Shown: positions 1 through 11,600 of the stretch, piece by piece
Layout: every line of letters begins with the position of its first letter
Numbering within the stretch: the stretch's first letter is position 1
Assembly: GCA_035772785.1 (NCBI GenBank)
Contig: JAOCPU010000019.1
Coordinates: 1-64,000, forward strand
Length of the DNA: 64,000 nucleotides
Direction of reading: 5' to 3'
Source of the DNA: Phlebiopsis flavidoalba
Taxonomy: Eukaryota > Basidiomycota > Agaricomycetes > Polyporales > Phanerochaetaceae
Position numbers and translations under genes: made by a program
Notes under the pieces: model-generated
Database searches by the model: none
What the model was told of the DNA's origin: nothing
Seen by the model: the letters and a program-made list of their open reading frames with translations, nothing else

Positions 1-2330
1 CCCACCGCCCCGTGCCAACTTCCACAATGGCATCGTCTCCGACTCTTCCGTCCAATTCGACAAGCGATTCGTCCTCGTCGCGCTCCACCCGTGCACCCGC
101 CAACAAACGCGGAAAGACCCGCGCGGGATCCTTGGAGTCTGTCGACGTTGAGCGGGAACTTGGCCTTCGCCGGCTGCTATGCATTTCGACAGCCCCTACC
201 TCACTGTGTTCCCTTCACTGTCATATTCTCCTCTTTCTTCAATAAATGACTCGGCTGCAGCGTCGGGTGCCTTTAGGCGCCAGCAAAGGAGGATCCTGCC
301 ATCAGCCGCGGCCCTTCTTTCTCTCCCTGTTTCGTGGTTTGGTGCCTGGGCGTACCCAAAGCAGAAGGCCTTTACTACCAAAACTGCATCAAACAATTGG
401 CTTTGCAGACCACTCTGTGGAGACATACGGCGGTTTTGAACCTGGATGCTTTGTGCCACAACATTCGTGGAGGTGAGTTTGACCTATTCGTGGGCGATCT
501 ACTCTTCTTCCCTTCTTTCCCACCACTCTGCTTGTCTCGTAGCTCGCCTCACACTTGCTCAACCGCCTCTGCCGCTTCTAAGCTTGTCTTCCAGCCATAG
601 ACCCTCCGTCCTTCTGACCACCACATCCACTCGCCTATTATGGCACGGCCCGATACGTCCAGACCACCACTTCAAAGCCTCGACCAATCTGCCACCCTGC
701 CACAGCCGCCTCACTTGCCGGCGAAATCACAACCGGCCTGACGGTGTGGAGCGCGCTACACGAGCACATGAGGCGAGTTCACTCTACTTCTCTTAGCGGG
801 TGCCCGGGCGCAATCCTGCCCCGTCTCACAAAAGTCTCGCACGATTAGGTAATGCTACGTTCAACAACCTGACTCGTCGGCTCTCTGGGCGGCCATGCTG
901 ACGCGTCATGGCGCAGCTGCTGAATATAAGCGGGTCCAACCGTTTACACTGAAATCTACAGTTCGCGTCGATCGAGAACAGAAGATGCACACGCCGGGCA
1001 TTGGCGATCTGCTACAACACGCGTTAGGATAGGTGTGCGTTAATAACCCTCTCCTCCCTCTCCTGGGCTAGCTTTGCTGACTCCATGACCACAGTCCGCC
1101 GGTCCCTCAGTCGTACCTTGCCCATCTCTCGTACCATTTGCCCTGCTCTCGTGACCTTGCCCATATGTCTATAAGGTTTCGTTTATGGGGGGTAAGGAAT
1201 TGGGTCTCTCTGTAGCCTTGCCCATCTCATTCGTACCTTAGCCCCTCGTCGCGTTATCTCGTCCCGTTTTTCTCCTCCCTCGCCCTCCTGCTCCCGTACG
1301 CTTGGCCGTGCCTCTCCCACTTCTTTTTCGTCGTTGGTGCGTTGCGGTCATTATGCACAGCTGTCAGCTCTTTTTGCTGCTTCCCTACCGAACGATTGTC
1401 CTACTAACCTTTCAAGTTCGTTGAGGATTTCTTTCCCAACGTCCCACTCTCTGGTATTAATATTTTCCGTGCCATGGCTCCGGTCAACCAGCCGTCGTCA
1501 TCGACACGGTGCCGACGACCTCAGTTCAAGAGGTCCAGTCACACTACGATGACCCTTACTCTTTTGCTGCCTGCTCACAGGCACTTTGTAGACCAACAGT
1601 TCTACCCGTATTGTGCCCCCTTATCAACCCAGAACGCTTCATCCTCCACGCTCGCCGTCGATTCCAGATGAATCGTACCATCGTAATGCCATAGTCCTCC
1701 ACTCGTGTTCTCTTGTTGAATGCCGACAGGTTCTTCACGTTATTTCCTCCGTGGTTCCGTCGGTTTCCAGCACACCGCTACTGGGGTGGCTGTGCCCCTC
1801 CGCGTCCTCGGGAATAAACAATGTCACATTATCTGGGAGGTATTGCGAGAGGATTGACGTGGAAGAACGTCTGGTTGAAGACCGGACGAAGTGAGGTCCG
1901 GATCCCCCTCCCCGACTAGTCGGTCCCTATGACCAAAGGGGAGCGACCAAAACTAACCGCTCTGCACAGCCTCGTCCGCGGAAGGCACAAAAACCCAAAA
2001 AACCCCCCCCCCAAAAACCACCCCCCCAACCTCTATTCCGACGCGACTCAAGACGAGACAGACATGAACGCAACAGTCTTCGCGCTCCCCCCCCCCCCCC
2101 CCAGGAGCTGCGCATGCTCTTCCCACCTGCGACTACTGGACTCGAGAAGAAATACCAGTGGTCCCGGAGTCCATGGGCCACCACGTTCCTCGCCTGCTCT
2201 CCGGGTCGCATATGCCGTTCCAGGTGGCAGGTCCACACCATCCGCGTCTCGCTCGGGGGCTCCGACCTTTCGTCTTCCGTGTTTGGGAGCACGCCCCGAT
2301 GAGACCAAGTGCCCGTCACTAACCTTTGGC
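1..2330 (+). other. Unresolved coding-like region upstream of the kinesin motor
   Basis: Several short open stretches on the plus strand have coding-like composition: a Ser-rich, basic segment near 30-165, and others near 360-480 and 620-780. I could not tie any of them to a family. The kinesin motor recognised further on needs a P-loop N-terminal to it, and I looked for one here without finding it. The stretch may therefore be a strongly damaged kinesin N-terminus, a different gene, or both. It contains a run of 16 C at 2087-2102, C runs near 2005-2030, and CT-rich sequence around 1050-1330 that looks like intron or UTR. Confidence 0.3.
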
Positions 2331-2599
2331 TGGCACAGGACTGCCAGCTTCGTTAGTGGCGAGTAGCCTCGGAGTAGGTGCGGCGAACTCCCGCGCGAGT
2401 CTCGGCCTTGGTACAGTCCTTCACTGCTGATCGAAGCACGAACTTCGCACGTTGGGTGTCTCGCCGAACAAAATGTCGACGATTAGAGGCGAGTGGGGCC
2501 CGAGTCGTGTCGAAATTTGTCCACGGTTGATGGTTGCCCGGTGCGTCTGGAACGTGGTGAGTACTCTTTGAGTTTTTAAGCTCCCCATGACATATGATA

Positions 2600-3010
2600 T
2601 AAACGTGTACATATAGCTCAAACGCACGGCTGTGCTGCTAGAGAACGTACATATCAAGGAGGGTATTTTCCTCTATATCAACAGCGGTCTGCTCGCCTCT
2701 CGGCAACGTCATCTCAGCACTCAAACCGGCGACCCCATGCGCACACGCGAAATCACACAACCGCGATCTACATTTCCGTACTGCAACTCCAAGCTGACTA
2801 GACGCCCGATTTGCAAGACTCGCTGGGCGGCAACGTGCACACGCTGATCGCAGGTTATCGTCACGTGTTCGTGAAAGCCCGGCGAGGTGGCATGCGAATG
2901 CGAGACCTATGAACACGCTCAGAGTACGCGAGCCGCGTGCGGCACATCAAGAAACCGCGATGTCACGTCACGCTGGACGAGAAGGAGCAGAGGCTGGGGA
3001 CGTCACGTCG
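2600..3010 (+). CDS. Kinesin-like motor (C-terminal half of the motor domain), frame-broken
   Basis: Successive kinesin motor landmarks are visible but spread over different frames. An LKRT segment after the switch II position and an IKEGI segment lie at about 2618-2668. INSGLLA then LGNVISAL (2677-2722), GDP, PYCNSKLTR (about 2776-2802), LQDSLGGNVHTLIA (about 2810-2852) and YASRVRHIKK (about 2925-2955) follow. The wording INSGLLALGNVISALGDP is typical of kinesin-4 type motors (KIF4/KIF21), which are ATP-driven microtubule motors; the subfamily assignment is inference. One surplus base near 2698 breaks GLLA from LGNV, and more shifts occur near 2800-2812 and 2870-2925. The P-loop was not found upstream, so the gene is incomplete or badly damaged as read. 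The kinesin assignment itself is firm because at least five motifs occur in the right order and spacing. Confidence 0.75.
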
Positions 3011-3159
3011 ATGTCCAAGAAGGTCAGAGTCGCAACGCCCCTGACACGATGACAAGATGCATCAAGTATATCTACTCGCACTTCAAGATCGGAAGGTGAG
3101 ACTCCCTGCGCCTTTTCATTTTAACCAGCTAGTCTGAGCAATTCACCCAGTCGTCCTCA

Positions 3160-3620
3160 TCATCTCCAACTCCCGCCAACGACGCCGAACTTATGTAGGG
3201 CTGCAAGGAGAACGCGCATGCGCTCGTTCGCCCTCCGCTCTAGGATTCATGAACACCTCTCCTCAAAGGTCTGCTGCCCAATGCACTGAAACCGCACACA
3301 CGACCCGCAAGTCTCTTCTACGCCGACTTTTACGACAAGCAACCCCCGCGACGACGGCGCGCCGCCTGACGCTCGCACGGCGCGCCCGATGTTCCACACG
3401 CTCGCTGCGCTGGTGTACCAGGTACGAGGCGGATGTCGAGAGGGTTGTGGAAGAGGATGCGGAGATGGGAAAAGAGAAGGAGAAGGAGGGGCAATTCAGA
3501 AGCAGATACTGTACCCGCTCTTGAGCTACGGACGCTATGAGCTCGGGCTTCGTCGGTTCTATGAATATGGGCAGAGGGTACGTGGGATGATTTTTTTTAC
3601 TTTCAAAGCAGCTGACTGAC
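3160..3620 (+). CDS. Unrecognised coding-like stretch after the kinesin motor
   Basis: Plus-strand frames carry protein-like segments, for example FYADFYDKQPPRRRR near 3317-3360 and a stretch reading LLSYGRYELGLRRFYEYGQR at about 3520-3580. They could be a downstream part of the kinesin gene or a separate small gene. No known domain was recognised, and the frame changes at least once between the segments, so boundaries are approximate. Confidence 0.3.
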
Positions 3621-4900
3621 TACATACCAAGTGAGACCACACCTACAACTGTAGTCATTGCAGAATTAGCATAACTATCGGCATCGCATACAGCATAATT
3701 ACAGGATTAGTGGTTCTGATGGGCCCATTCAAACTAGATTGCACAGGATATCAGTCAGAAGCATAAGATCAATTACCTCGGGGTTCACTGATCCTACGCC
3801 GACTGGAATTTTGCTCTTTCTCTGGCTGGCCACTACACTAGTAATCTTCTTGGCTGTGAGAAATGGGTCTTCTCTGTGGTCTCCTTTTCTGCGGTGACGG
3901 TTTCTGCGGTGACGGAGAGGAATGACTCTGAGTCGCTCGAGATATTTATGACTTCGTTTGCAGATGGTCCGGGTGTTTAGACCTTGGACAGCATGACGAG
4001 ACCACATACGTGCAGGCTCTTTCCCTTTCATGATTTGCAGAGTATCAAAGGGTTCAGAGGTGCTTTCTTCCCCTGTAGCATGTTGTTGAAACTAGACTTC
4101 CACTGGCACATGTACGTGGTGACGCCTGGAGTCGGCGTGTGCGCGAAGATTTATGTAATTCGCCTGTATCACCCCTGTATTGGGGATTTCGATGAAGCTG
4201 TGTGCTGGGTGCTCTGAGATGCAGGGGGTTGTAGATTTGTAGGCGTAGAGTGCACAGAGCAGTCAGGGAAATATGGTGACCGTGTGAAATATCGCGACTG
4301 TGTGAAATATCGCGAAGAAACATGAGTCGACGGTGCTCCTCACGGGGAGGAACTTGAAGGAATAGTGGGCCCCCAACGAAGTACAAAGGCTACCTCCGGA
4401 ATTCCCGTAGTGTGAAAAACTTCCGTTTCAAGCTCCCCACGTTGTTGACTCCATCGCTGGATCTGGTTGGCTTCTTGAGGAGCTGTGGTTTCTTTGCCCT
4501 CGAGGAATTGTGTGGCGCTGGTCTCGGCAGTATCTGCACAGATGCTACCTCCTGGTTCAGTCGACGAAATGCTTGATGCGCTAAATGTTCCTGGGAAGCA
4601 AGGCCTTAGAAACTTCTGAGGAGCGTACGTTGTTTGGGATTGATGTTTTGTTGGCAGCAAAAAAACGACCACTAAAGAGTGTCACGATTCTGATAGGGCG
4701 CATGAGCACCCTCCTCTACAACGCAGTTGGGTTGGAGTTTCCCTTGGAACTACAAGAGGGGGAGGGGAAGGGGGAGGGGGAATAGCCGAGCTTGCCGTGG
4801 ACCCTTCCGCGTTCTCTCCGCGTGTCCATAGTCCTTCCGTCGACGACCTCAAATCCACTCTCCAATCGGCCATGCTTGTCCCCATAGTTTGTGGTCTTCC
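3621..4900. other. Gene-poor stretch with two short tandem duplications
   Basis: No gene is recognised here. A tandem duplication of about 15 bases (TTTCTGCGGTGACGG) lies around 3886-3916. A duplication of about 22 bases containing GTGAAATATCGCGA lies around 4276-4317. The right end, about 4690-4900, is GA/CT-rich and probably holds the 3' UTR of the minus-strand nuclease gene that follows. Confidence 0.5.
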
Positions 4901-4904
4901 TCTA

Positions 4905-6784
4905 CTATCTCCGTTGAGCCGGTTTCAAGTTCTTGTTGCGCTTGGTCATCTCATACTTTGCTACAAGATGAGGATATGCTTTCTTCCACCATAACAAGCA
5001 GGCAGCCAATATCGCGAGGGGGCTTGCGACCCCTACCATCTTCCTCTTCATTGCTGTTTTACCCCTGTCCCTCAACCTCATAAGATTCGTCTTCGTCACT
5101 CCAACCCGACGCTGGCTGCACAACGACGTCCTTCGATACCGGCCTCAGCGGCTCTGCTGAGTAGGAGAGGGTCGATTGATAGGCGATATTTCAGGTGTGT
5201 TAGTCTGTGGAACTGTGTTTTCGATAGAGGGTGATGTCAATTATCAATGGCTGTGATGAGGTCTCGAGAACTTCATCCTTGTCCTCTATGGCTCCGTAAT
5301 GCACTAGCTCTGATGTCATTGCCAATCTTGAAACTAGTAGAATTAACCTTACCAGAGTCGATAATAAGTGCTTTCCTCCTTATATACCCGGCAAACAATA
5401 CCATCCCAAAGATACAAGAGAGGCCAAAATCGATAAGATGATTCTTTCCCCTATACCCCCATTCGAAGTAGTCCTCGCACACCTTTGCTATTGCTGCGAC
5501 ACTGGGCCTCTCTGGGCCAAGTGATGGTTTCCCGAAGCCTACGGGCAATACCGGCACGAGCCTCATCCACAAGCGCAGTGAGACCGGTGCCAGATGCGGC
5601 TGGACAGGCCCTGATAGCTTTTGCCACAACACGCTCTTCACTTGTGACAGGATTAATGTAGGGCCATGAGGACATTGATATCGGGGAAATGACGAGCCCA
5701 TTGCCAGAATGCTATCCGCAGCTCGAGTGTTCCTTCTCGACAAGAGGCTTGTTCGGGTTGTGCGAAGCTCCTCGACAACCTCTGCTCTCCAGCCTATCAA
5801 GAAACTTTCAAGTTCCTGCTTTTCTGCGCCGTGAAGCGTCACCATTTGTGCGTCTGTCTTCAGCAGCGCCATGCTGTACACTCAGGGCAAGAGATTTGAC
5901 CTTGGCAACCAGGCTCTCCCCAAAGCGCTGGCACGAGCAAGGCCTATTGCTGCGGCAATGCCACATCCTTCTAGGCCTTCATGATAATCCCCGCCACTAA
6001 GCAGAGCCACAAGAATAAGATCTTTATAGCTGAGCTTCACCTGAGGAGAACACTGTCAGGGATCATTAAAAGGGTCAGTTAGAAATTCAGAAAAGAACCT
6101 TGGGGTGGGAGGCAATGTCGTCATCCGAGTATGTTGCAGTGTGATTGCTGCTAGCTTGGAGATGCTGACGGTTCCCAGAAAGGCTCTAGCGAAGAACTGT
6201 TTAAATGAGCGTGACAATCTCAAGGTGCTAAAGCGTCCCACGCACTTGCGGTATGACCATTTTGGCACCAAAAAGGGAGGGTGTCCACATCGTCTGACCC
6301 AAACGGCGTGTCGATGACGCCAACGCGGTTAAGGTAGGCAAGTTCTGCTTCTGCCTCTCCAGGAGCCTGGAAGCACGGTATGAGATGAAATGAGTTTTGA
6401 CCCCATCATGCGTGACATACCATGCGCCATTCAAAAACCGAAAGCCACAATCATCCTCTCTTCGCTCCTCTCGACCATCCAATGCGGCTTTCTTATCGAT
6501 CAGCTTGCCTCGTTTCATAGCTGGTCTCATTGGACCATCGAAGACAAAGAGTGGCAGAAAAGGTAATTTGAGGAGAGCTGCGAGGCGGAAAAAGAGTGTT
6601 CGCAACTCGGGATTCCTCGCCCTCCCGGCCATATGTTGCATGCACAAACCAGATAGATACGTCAACACCAACCCTGTATCCTTTGGTATCTGTGTTTTGT
6701 GTAAAGCCATCAACAGCAAATTGCTGTCAAAGACTTGTCTACCGCGGCGGGGCGGAGTTCTTCCCACAGCTTTGGGACTCCCAT
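4905..6784 (-). CDS. XPG/FEN1-superfamily nuclease, GEN1-like, frame-broken
   Basis: This is a structure-specific DNA nuclease of the XPG/FEN1/GEN1 superfamily, acting on branched DNA in repair or Holliday-junction processing. The start at 6784 gives MGVPKLWEELRPAA, the invariant MG-start of this superfamily. The XPG-N region follows: GVDVSIWFVHATYG, NPELRTLFFR, and FLPLFVFDGPMRPAMKRGK (about 6510-6570). After a short intron (about 6360-6411, GTATGT to CAG) comes the XPG-I signature APGEAEAELAYL with IDTPFGSDDVDTL (about 6285-6359), which holds the metal-binding acidic residues. The C-terminal half (5273-5881) carries FPDIS and an IAKVCEDYFEWG segment, as in fungal GEN1-like proteins. An acidic, low-complexity tail runs to about 4905; that end is uncertain. 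Surplus single bases occur at 6270-6274, 6433-6437, about 6484-6492 and within about 6600-6730. With them removed, the family sequence is continuous. Confidence 0.82.
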
Positions 6785-8010
6785 TGAAGATGTATGTTGT
6801 TCTAACAGGAGGAGTGAATCGTGCGTGCGTTGCTGACGACTTCAAAGACACGTGAACCACGTGGTGTGGATGGCGTTGCCAGGGCCGCATATAAAGAGAT
6901 GATCAAACTATCATTGGGGCTATCGCTGTCAGGTCTGCCTAGGGAGACTACCGGGCGCAAGCCGCAGTTCAAAGTTTGAGTCATTGTACCGGAACTTAGG
7001 GCCCGGTGCTGCCCTGAGGTGACGCTTGATATTCACAATGCAGAACTTGACACGTCAGACATGAGGTCGGTGCTCACCAACTGAAGTATGCATCAAATCT
7101 CACGTTATATAACGTATAATAAGCCAAGGGGGAGTTCTTTCCTATGCAAGACGTGCTGGACATGTGATCAATGTACAAAAGCATCATCATGGACCCCTTC
7201 ATCCATCTTGCGCCATGACATCAATGTCAGTGGCAACCTATGACAGCCGCATGCCAGATGACTGACACTACAGAACACTTTAGTAAACACTGACCTTAGA
7301 CACTACGGGAGCGTCCTTTGAGAAGCTACTGCGTTCGATGGGGCAAAACACGGTCAGCTGATCGCATCGTAAGACGTATCCAAGTGCCCAAGCACAAGCG
7401 CGGTCATTACGACGGCGAAGCGACTGTACACAAATGTCGTCAGCGGTTGAGCCAGCCATCAAGTCGGAGATGCACCTGGTCCCTATTGTCCTATCCACAG
7501 CAGAGACGTTCACTGCTCCATGTATTTGGGAGGCGGCGGCTTGGAGACCAGAGACTAGTACTTGAAGATCTCGCGCCGGACGACCAAGCTCAAGGGGGCT
7601 CGTTGTCCTACGGCAGCCCAAAGGAGCTGATGATGCGAGTGCTTGAAGGAAAATCGACGTGGGCAGAGCGCGCCGGGGCAACGGAGACGAGACATGGGAG
7701 AGCGCAATAGGCAGGAAACACGAGCGAAGACGCCTTGGGTAACGCGAGGCGGTCTGGCGGTTTGGCGGCTTTGGGCGCTTGATCGTAATCCTACCAGATT
7801 TGGGTGCTCGACGGTCTCAGGCGGCGCCTGTCCAGTGTCGGGGCCACCCAATTTGGATGCTCGAACGCGCGCGCCGCGGGGCGCGATTCCTGGGCACGTG
7901 GCACATTCAAAGAGTCAGGCGCGTCGATCCCCGCGACCTGTCTTCTTCCTCTCTCGTGGCCTTCTCTCGATATCTCTCTTGTCAACAAACACCACCCACT
8001 CGATGTCACT
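6785..8010. other. Intergenic and unresolved region
   Basis: This is the upstream side of the nuclease gene and of the plus-strand gene starting near 8014. A 12-base perfect palindrome, CGTTATATAACG, lies at 7103-7114. Two similar segments (ACCAGATTTGGGTGCTCGA and CACCCAATTTGGATGCTCGA) stand about 50 bases apart at 7790-7865. Open stretches on both strands at 7280-7700 could not be linked to a family and look like shadow frames. The region 7900-8010 is pyrimidine-rich, as expected just upstream of a fungal start codon. Confidence 0.4.
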
Positions 8011-8013
8011 CAA

Positions 8014-9590
8014 ATGTCCTCTCCAATCTCGCTTTCGAAAAACTACACCTCTCGTTCTGGGACCCTCCGGATGGTGAGGCCCACACCACTTATCCTTACA
8101 CTACTGGCATCGCCACGCCGCTCGCCGCCGCCGCCGCTGCTCGCTAACGAGCGTTGTTCGCAGTCTTCGCTTTGGGCTCCGGCTTTCGCACTCTCTTACA
8201 TCGCTGACAGACGGTGCTCCTTTGGGCACCTGAGGTGTGCTGTAGCTCTTTAGCTGCAAGCATCGTGCTGGCTTTGTCCTCGCTCCGAGCACCCGGCGAA
8301 TTTACCCGCGTCTACCTTCCGCCGACCTCTTCAAAGGACTTTCTTTGGTACCGAAATCCTGCGCTCCGACAGCACCACATTCCAGCCCACTTCCTACTGG
8401 TTCACCCTCCCCACAGAGTCTTCTCCCCATACCCTCCACCAACCTCGACCACGGCATCGTCCTCAATCACTCATCCCTCCCAGCCGAGGACCACTATATT
8501 CTCGTCGCAACCGACCTCCCGGAGTCAAAGTAGATCAAGAGGCTCGAGATCTAAAGAAGAAGATACATGAGATTGAGAACGTGTACGTCGCGTATCAAGA
8601 GCAGAGGGAAAATGGGCAGCTGCCTGAACAAATAGCAGCGAAGGCAGGTATACCCTCTACATTCCAAACAGTGTTTTTGTTGGTCCTACATGCGTGCCAT
8701 GTCTCGTAGCCAGGGCGGCCGAGATGGAGAGAAGATCTCGTGTTCAGCCAGGGCCCTCATGCTACAGATACAAGCCTGAGTCGCCTCGTTCACGAGAACG
8801 ATCAGCGGGACACACAGTTGCCGCACCCCAACTAAGTTCCAAACCCACACAACCAACACCGCCAGTGACAGACCGCTCCTCACGTCAGTGAAGCTCCGTA
8901 GCTACCCACTCCTTACAATGCACTAACACGTACGTAGGATCTCTCGATGAACTCGCGCGTGGAAGTGTCCCTGCCGACTCAACGTTGACATTGAGAGCGC
9001 GAGCTGTTGAAGCCCGGACCGCGCACCGCACATCCCCGGAATACATGAGCCCCAACAACCTACGCCCCCACCAACTCAACGACCCACTTCACGCCATCGG
9101 CAAAGACTCACCCTTTACTGAAGCGCTACAGCGACGGACCGGCGACCGTTTGCCCGCCTCTGCCATTTCCTTCTCGGCTACTTCCCCCTGACTTCCGCCA
9201 CCGATCCCCCCCGCGGAGAACCCGCGGTGACCTACCCTCTCCACTTTGATATCGATCAAATCGAATGGTTGCTCCGTGCCAACTCCGATGGCAGTAACCT
9301 TCGAGTGGTATGATCTCCTGGATAGGGTCGATGATAACCGCGCGAAGGGTTGACGACGAATCCTTCGAGTATTTCCTGGCGGGTATGCACTCTGAAATGC
9401 GCACTGAAGCCTGGAAAGGGTTTCGTCGGGGGGGACCGGAAAGGCAGCCATTGAACAATTCATCGCGAGGTGGGGACCCCGGGGAATGGGAAACGGTAGC
9501 ACTGCGCCTCGCCGAAACACACACGCGAGATCGCAGTCAGTCAGGTTCAACGCCGAGAATTACCTTCTGCGTAAGCCGCCTGTTCTGAAA
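8014..9590 (+). CDS. Hypothetical protein, function unknown, frame-broken
   Basis: This appears to be a multi-exon gene. A plausible start at 8014 (MSSPISL) follows pyrimidine-rich sequence. In the neighbouring frame the sequence continues as FEKLHLSFWDPPDGEAHTTY. Later exons give YWFTLPTESSP (about 8390), LNHSSLPAEDHYILVATDL (about 8465-8518) and a helical, charged segment ending in IENVYVAYQEQRENGQLPEQ (about 8570-8632). Further coding-like text includes HFDIDQIEWLLRANSDGSNL (about 9243-9300) and ARRVDDESFEYFLAGMHSEM. Frame changes occur between most of these pieces. The helical segment suggests a short coiled coil. I do not recognise the family. It could be two genes, with a break near 8650-8900. 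Confidence 0.4.
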
Positions 9591-9599
9591 TGACCCTCA

Positions 9600-11090
9600 C
9601 ATTCCGTCATTCTAATGCATCATACAGGCGGTGCTTGGACCACCATGTCGTTAAACTGGGGATGGGCGGAAATGGGGACGGCAGACAGGGGGGGCGAGAA
9701 CCCTGGAAGGGCGTCGGTCGACGATACCCACGTGCGCTCGCTGCATGTGCATCAACATCCAGCCAACGTCATCCACGTGCGTGACAGCGAGCCATCACCC
9801 TCGGCAGGGTCCCAGGAGGGGGGGGGGTAGGCTGCGGGCCGCAGTAGCTGTTTTCCTCTACATAGTGCAGGGGGGCACGGGCCGACAGGAGGGCCTCCGT
9901 GGTGGCGAGGAACCCGTGTTGTGATACCTTGGTGGAGGTATGCGGCTAGTCGCCGCTAACGGTCGGTGACGGGCGTCTCGACTCTGTCCTCCTGTGTGGC
10001 TGCGGTGACTAGACCATCTGTACATATGTTCATGGGCACTAGGAGGGCAATTGATTCGGCGAGGGTGTGGTGGCTGAATGGTACCCTTGGTCGGGTTAGC
10101 ACGTTCCAGGGGTGGTAAGACAGCCGTAGCCGCCTGCAGCTGGCTGAGTCAGACGTCCGCGGGCCTGTTTTAGTGTGGGTATGGACCCACGTCTGTTTGG
10201 TCGCCAGGCATCAGAAGGACCGGTCGAGTCCTAAGCACTGCGCTCGCCGCGGGCGCGGGCGTGGCGTAAGCGCCATTCAGCCTTTTTTGTATCTGAGACA
10301 GGGGGGTGAACGTTGGCCCACCGTGCTTATATTTACGGCGGATCGGGCTTTCTTGGTGGGGGGTAGCGAGGTTATCATGCGGTTCGGATAGGAAAGTCTC
10401 TCGGTTAATCTAGTCCCTCGCGGGTGGTGGACCCGCTCGAGGATGGACCCCCCTGCCTTCTCTGTACTGAACGTGAGATCGCTGCGGGGCTTGCACGAGC
10501 TCGCCATGCTGAATACATCGCATCTTTCCAGAGAAGTAAGATGCTCATACAGTCACACAGCAGTGAGTCCGTGTGTTATAAGACTCGATCCAAAAAAACA
10601 ACAAAACAAACATTCTGGCCTTGTACTGTTAACGCTGCTCTTTGGGAATGAAAAATTAAATTCAAGTAAGAGTGCAACATTATTCATCCGGAAAAAAAAG
10701 GGGCCGGTAGGATGCGAGGGGCAGGGGGGTGAGATTCCGGACACACTCGAGATGTGTTCGCGGGATGATTGTGTAGCGGGCGTCGGAAACTGCGGATGGG
10801 TAGGCGCGTCTAACGCCGGCCCAGCCCGGCAAGAACGCGTTGGCCACACGCAATCTCGCGTTGCCCGCCGCGTCCGAATCGCGCCCCTCAACCGCAGGGG
10901 CTAATATTTGCGCCCGAGAGCTTACCGAGCATCCCTTTGCTGGCTGGCGAGCCTTGCGGATGGTATTCTGAAGTGCATAGTGCAATGACATCATGATATG
11001 GACGCCTGTTATCAGTATTTACTGCCCTGATAGGCGCCTTGTAAATTGAGCAAAAAAAATAAGCATACTTAAGAAGAGGACTCCCCTGAC
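9600..11090. other. Long gene-free stretch
   Basis: No conserved protein segment was recognised on either strand. The sequence is GC-rich up to 10450, with a small hairpin (GCGGGT, five-base loop, ACCCGC) at 10420-10436, then becomes AT-richer with A runs near 10590-10700 and 11052. It joins the hairpin-rich segment to its right and may be part of the same degenerate repeat. Confidence 0.5.
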
Positions 11091-11600
11091 AATGGGAGGT
11101 GAAACTCCTATACCCGGCGGTCCGTATAAATTTGGGGGCCGAGGCCCCCCCAGCCGTCTGGCGAAAATCCGTATCGAAATGCAAGATTTTGGTCCGGGTG
11201 ATGGCTACCCGGTTTGTGCCGTATGTGGGTCGGGCGTGACTTGGGCGCGCCGACTAGCCTGCCCGAAGTGCCGTAAGCATGTCGAGGTCGCTGTCTTTAA
11301 TTGGTATCTCAGAAACCTAATGACATGTCATCATCTGAGGTTGAACTGATCCTTAATCGCGCACTCAAAGGAATGTACACCTGCGAGATCAATGTGGAAT
11401 TGATGAGGTAAGAGCTGTGGATAGAAGGCAATAATGATTGTTGTATATTAGGTATGCCCTGGCGAAAGTCCGTATACTGGTCCGGCCGCAGGCCGGACGC
11501 CGGCGAAAATCCGTATGATTTGGATCCCAAATTTGGACCGCTTCCGTCCGTGTTCTGGGGGCGGTTTGGCGAAATCTCTGGGGAGGGTTTCCCTCCCATT
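11091..11600. repeat. Hairpin-rich segment with repeated GGCGAAAATCCGTAT motif
   Basis: The motif GGCGAAA(A/G)TCCGTAT occurs three times (about 11160-11175, 11461-11475 and 11502-11516). A related GTCCGTATAAATTTGG lies at about 11120-11135. Two strong inverted repeats sit between and beside the copies: GGGGGCC-GA-GGCCCCC around 11133-11149, and GTCCGGCC-GCA-GGCCGGAC around 11479-11498. No protein-coding gene is supported. This looks like a degenerate small mobile element or short interspersed repeat; that interpretation is inference. Confidence 0.5.

Noticed and set aside
1927..2366. Overlapping long frames on both strands around the poly-C run
   Set aside because: Gly/Pro-rich translations are produced by the C/G runs and are open on both strands, which is a composition effect.
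4340..6784. The XPG-like gene as a genuine pseudogene
   Set aside because: Breaks are single surplus bases with the motif residues intact, and the same damage pattern is seen in essential genes of the window.
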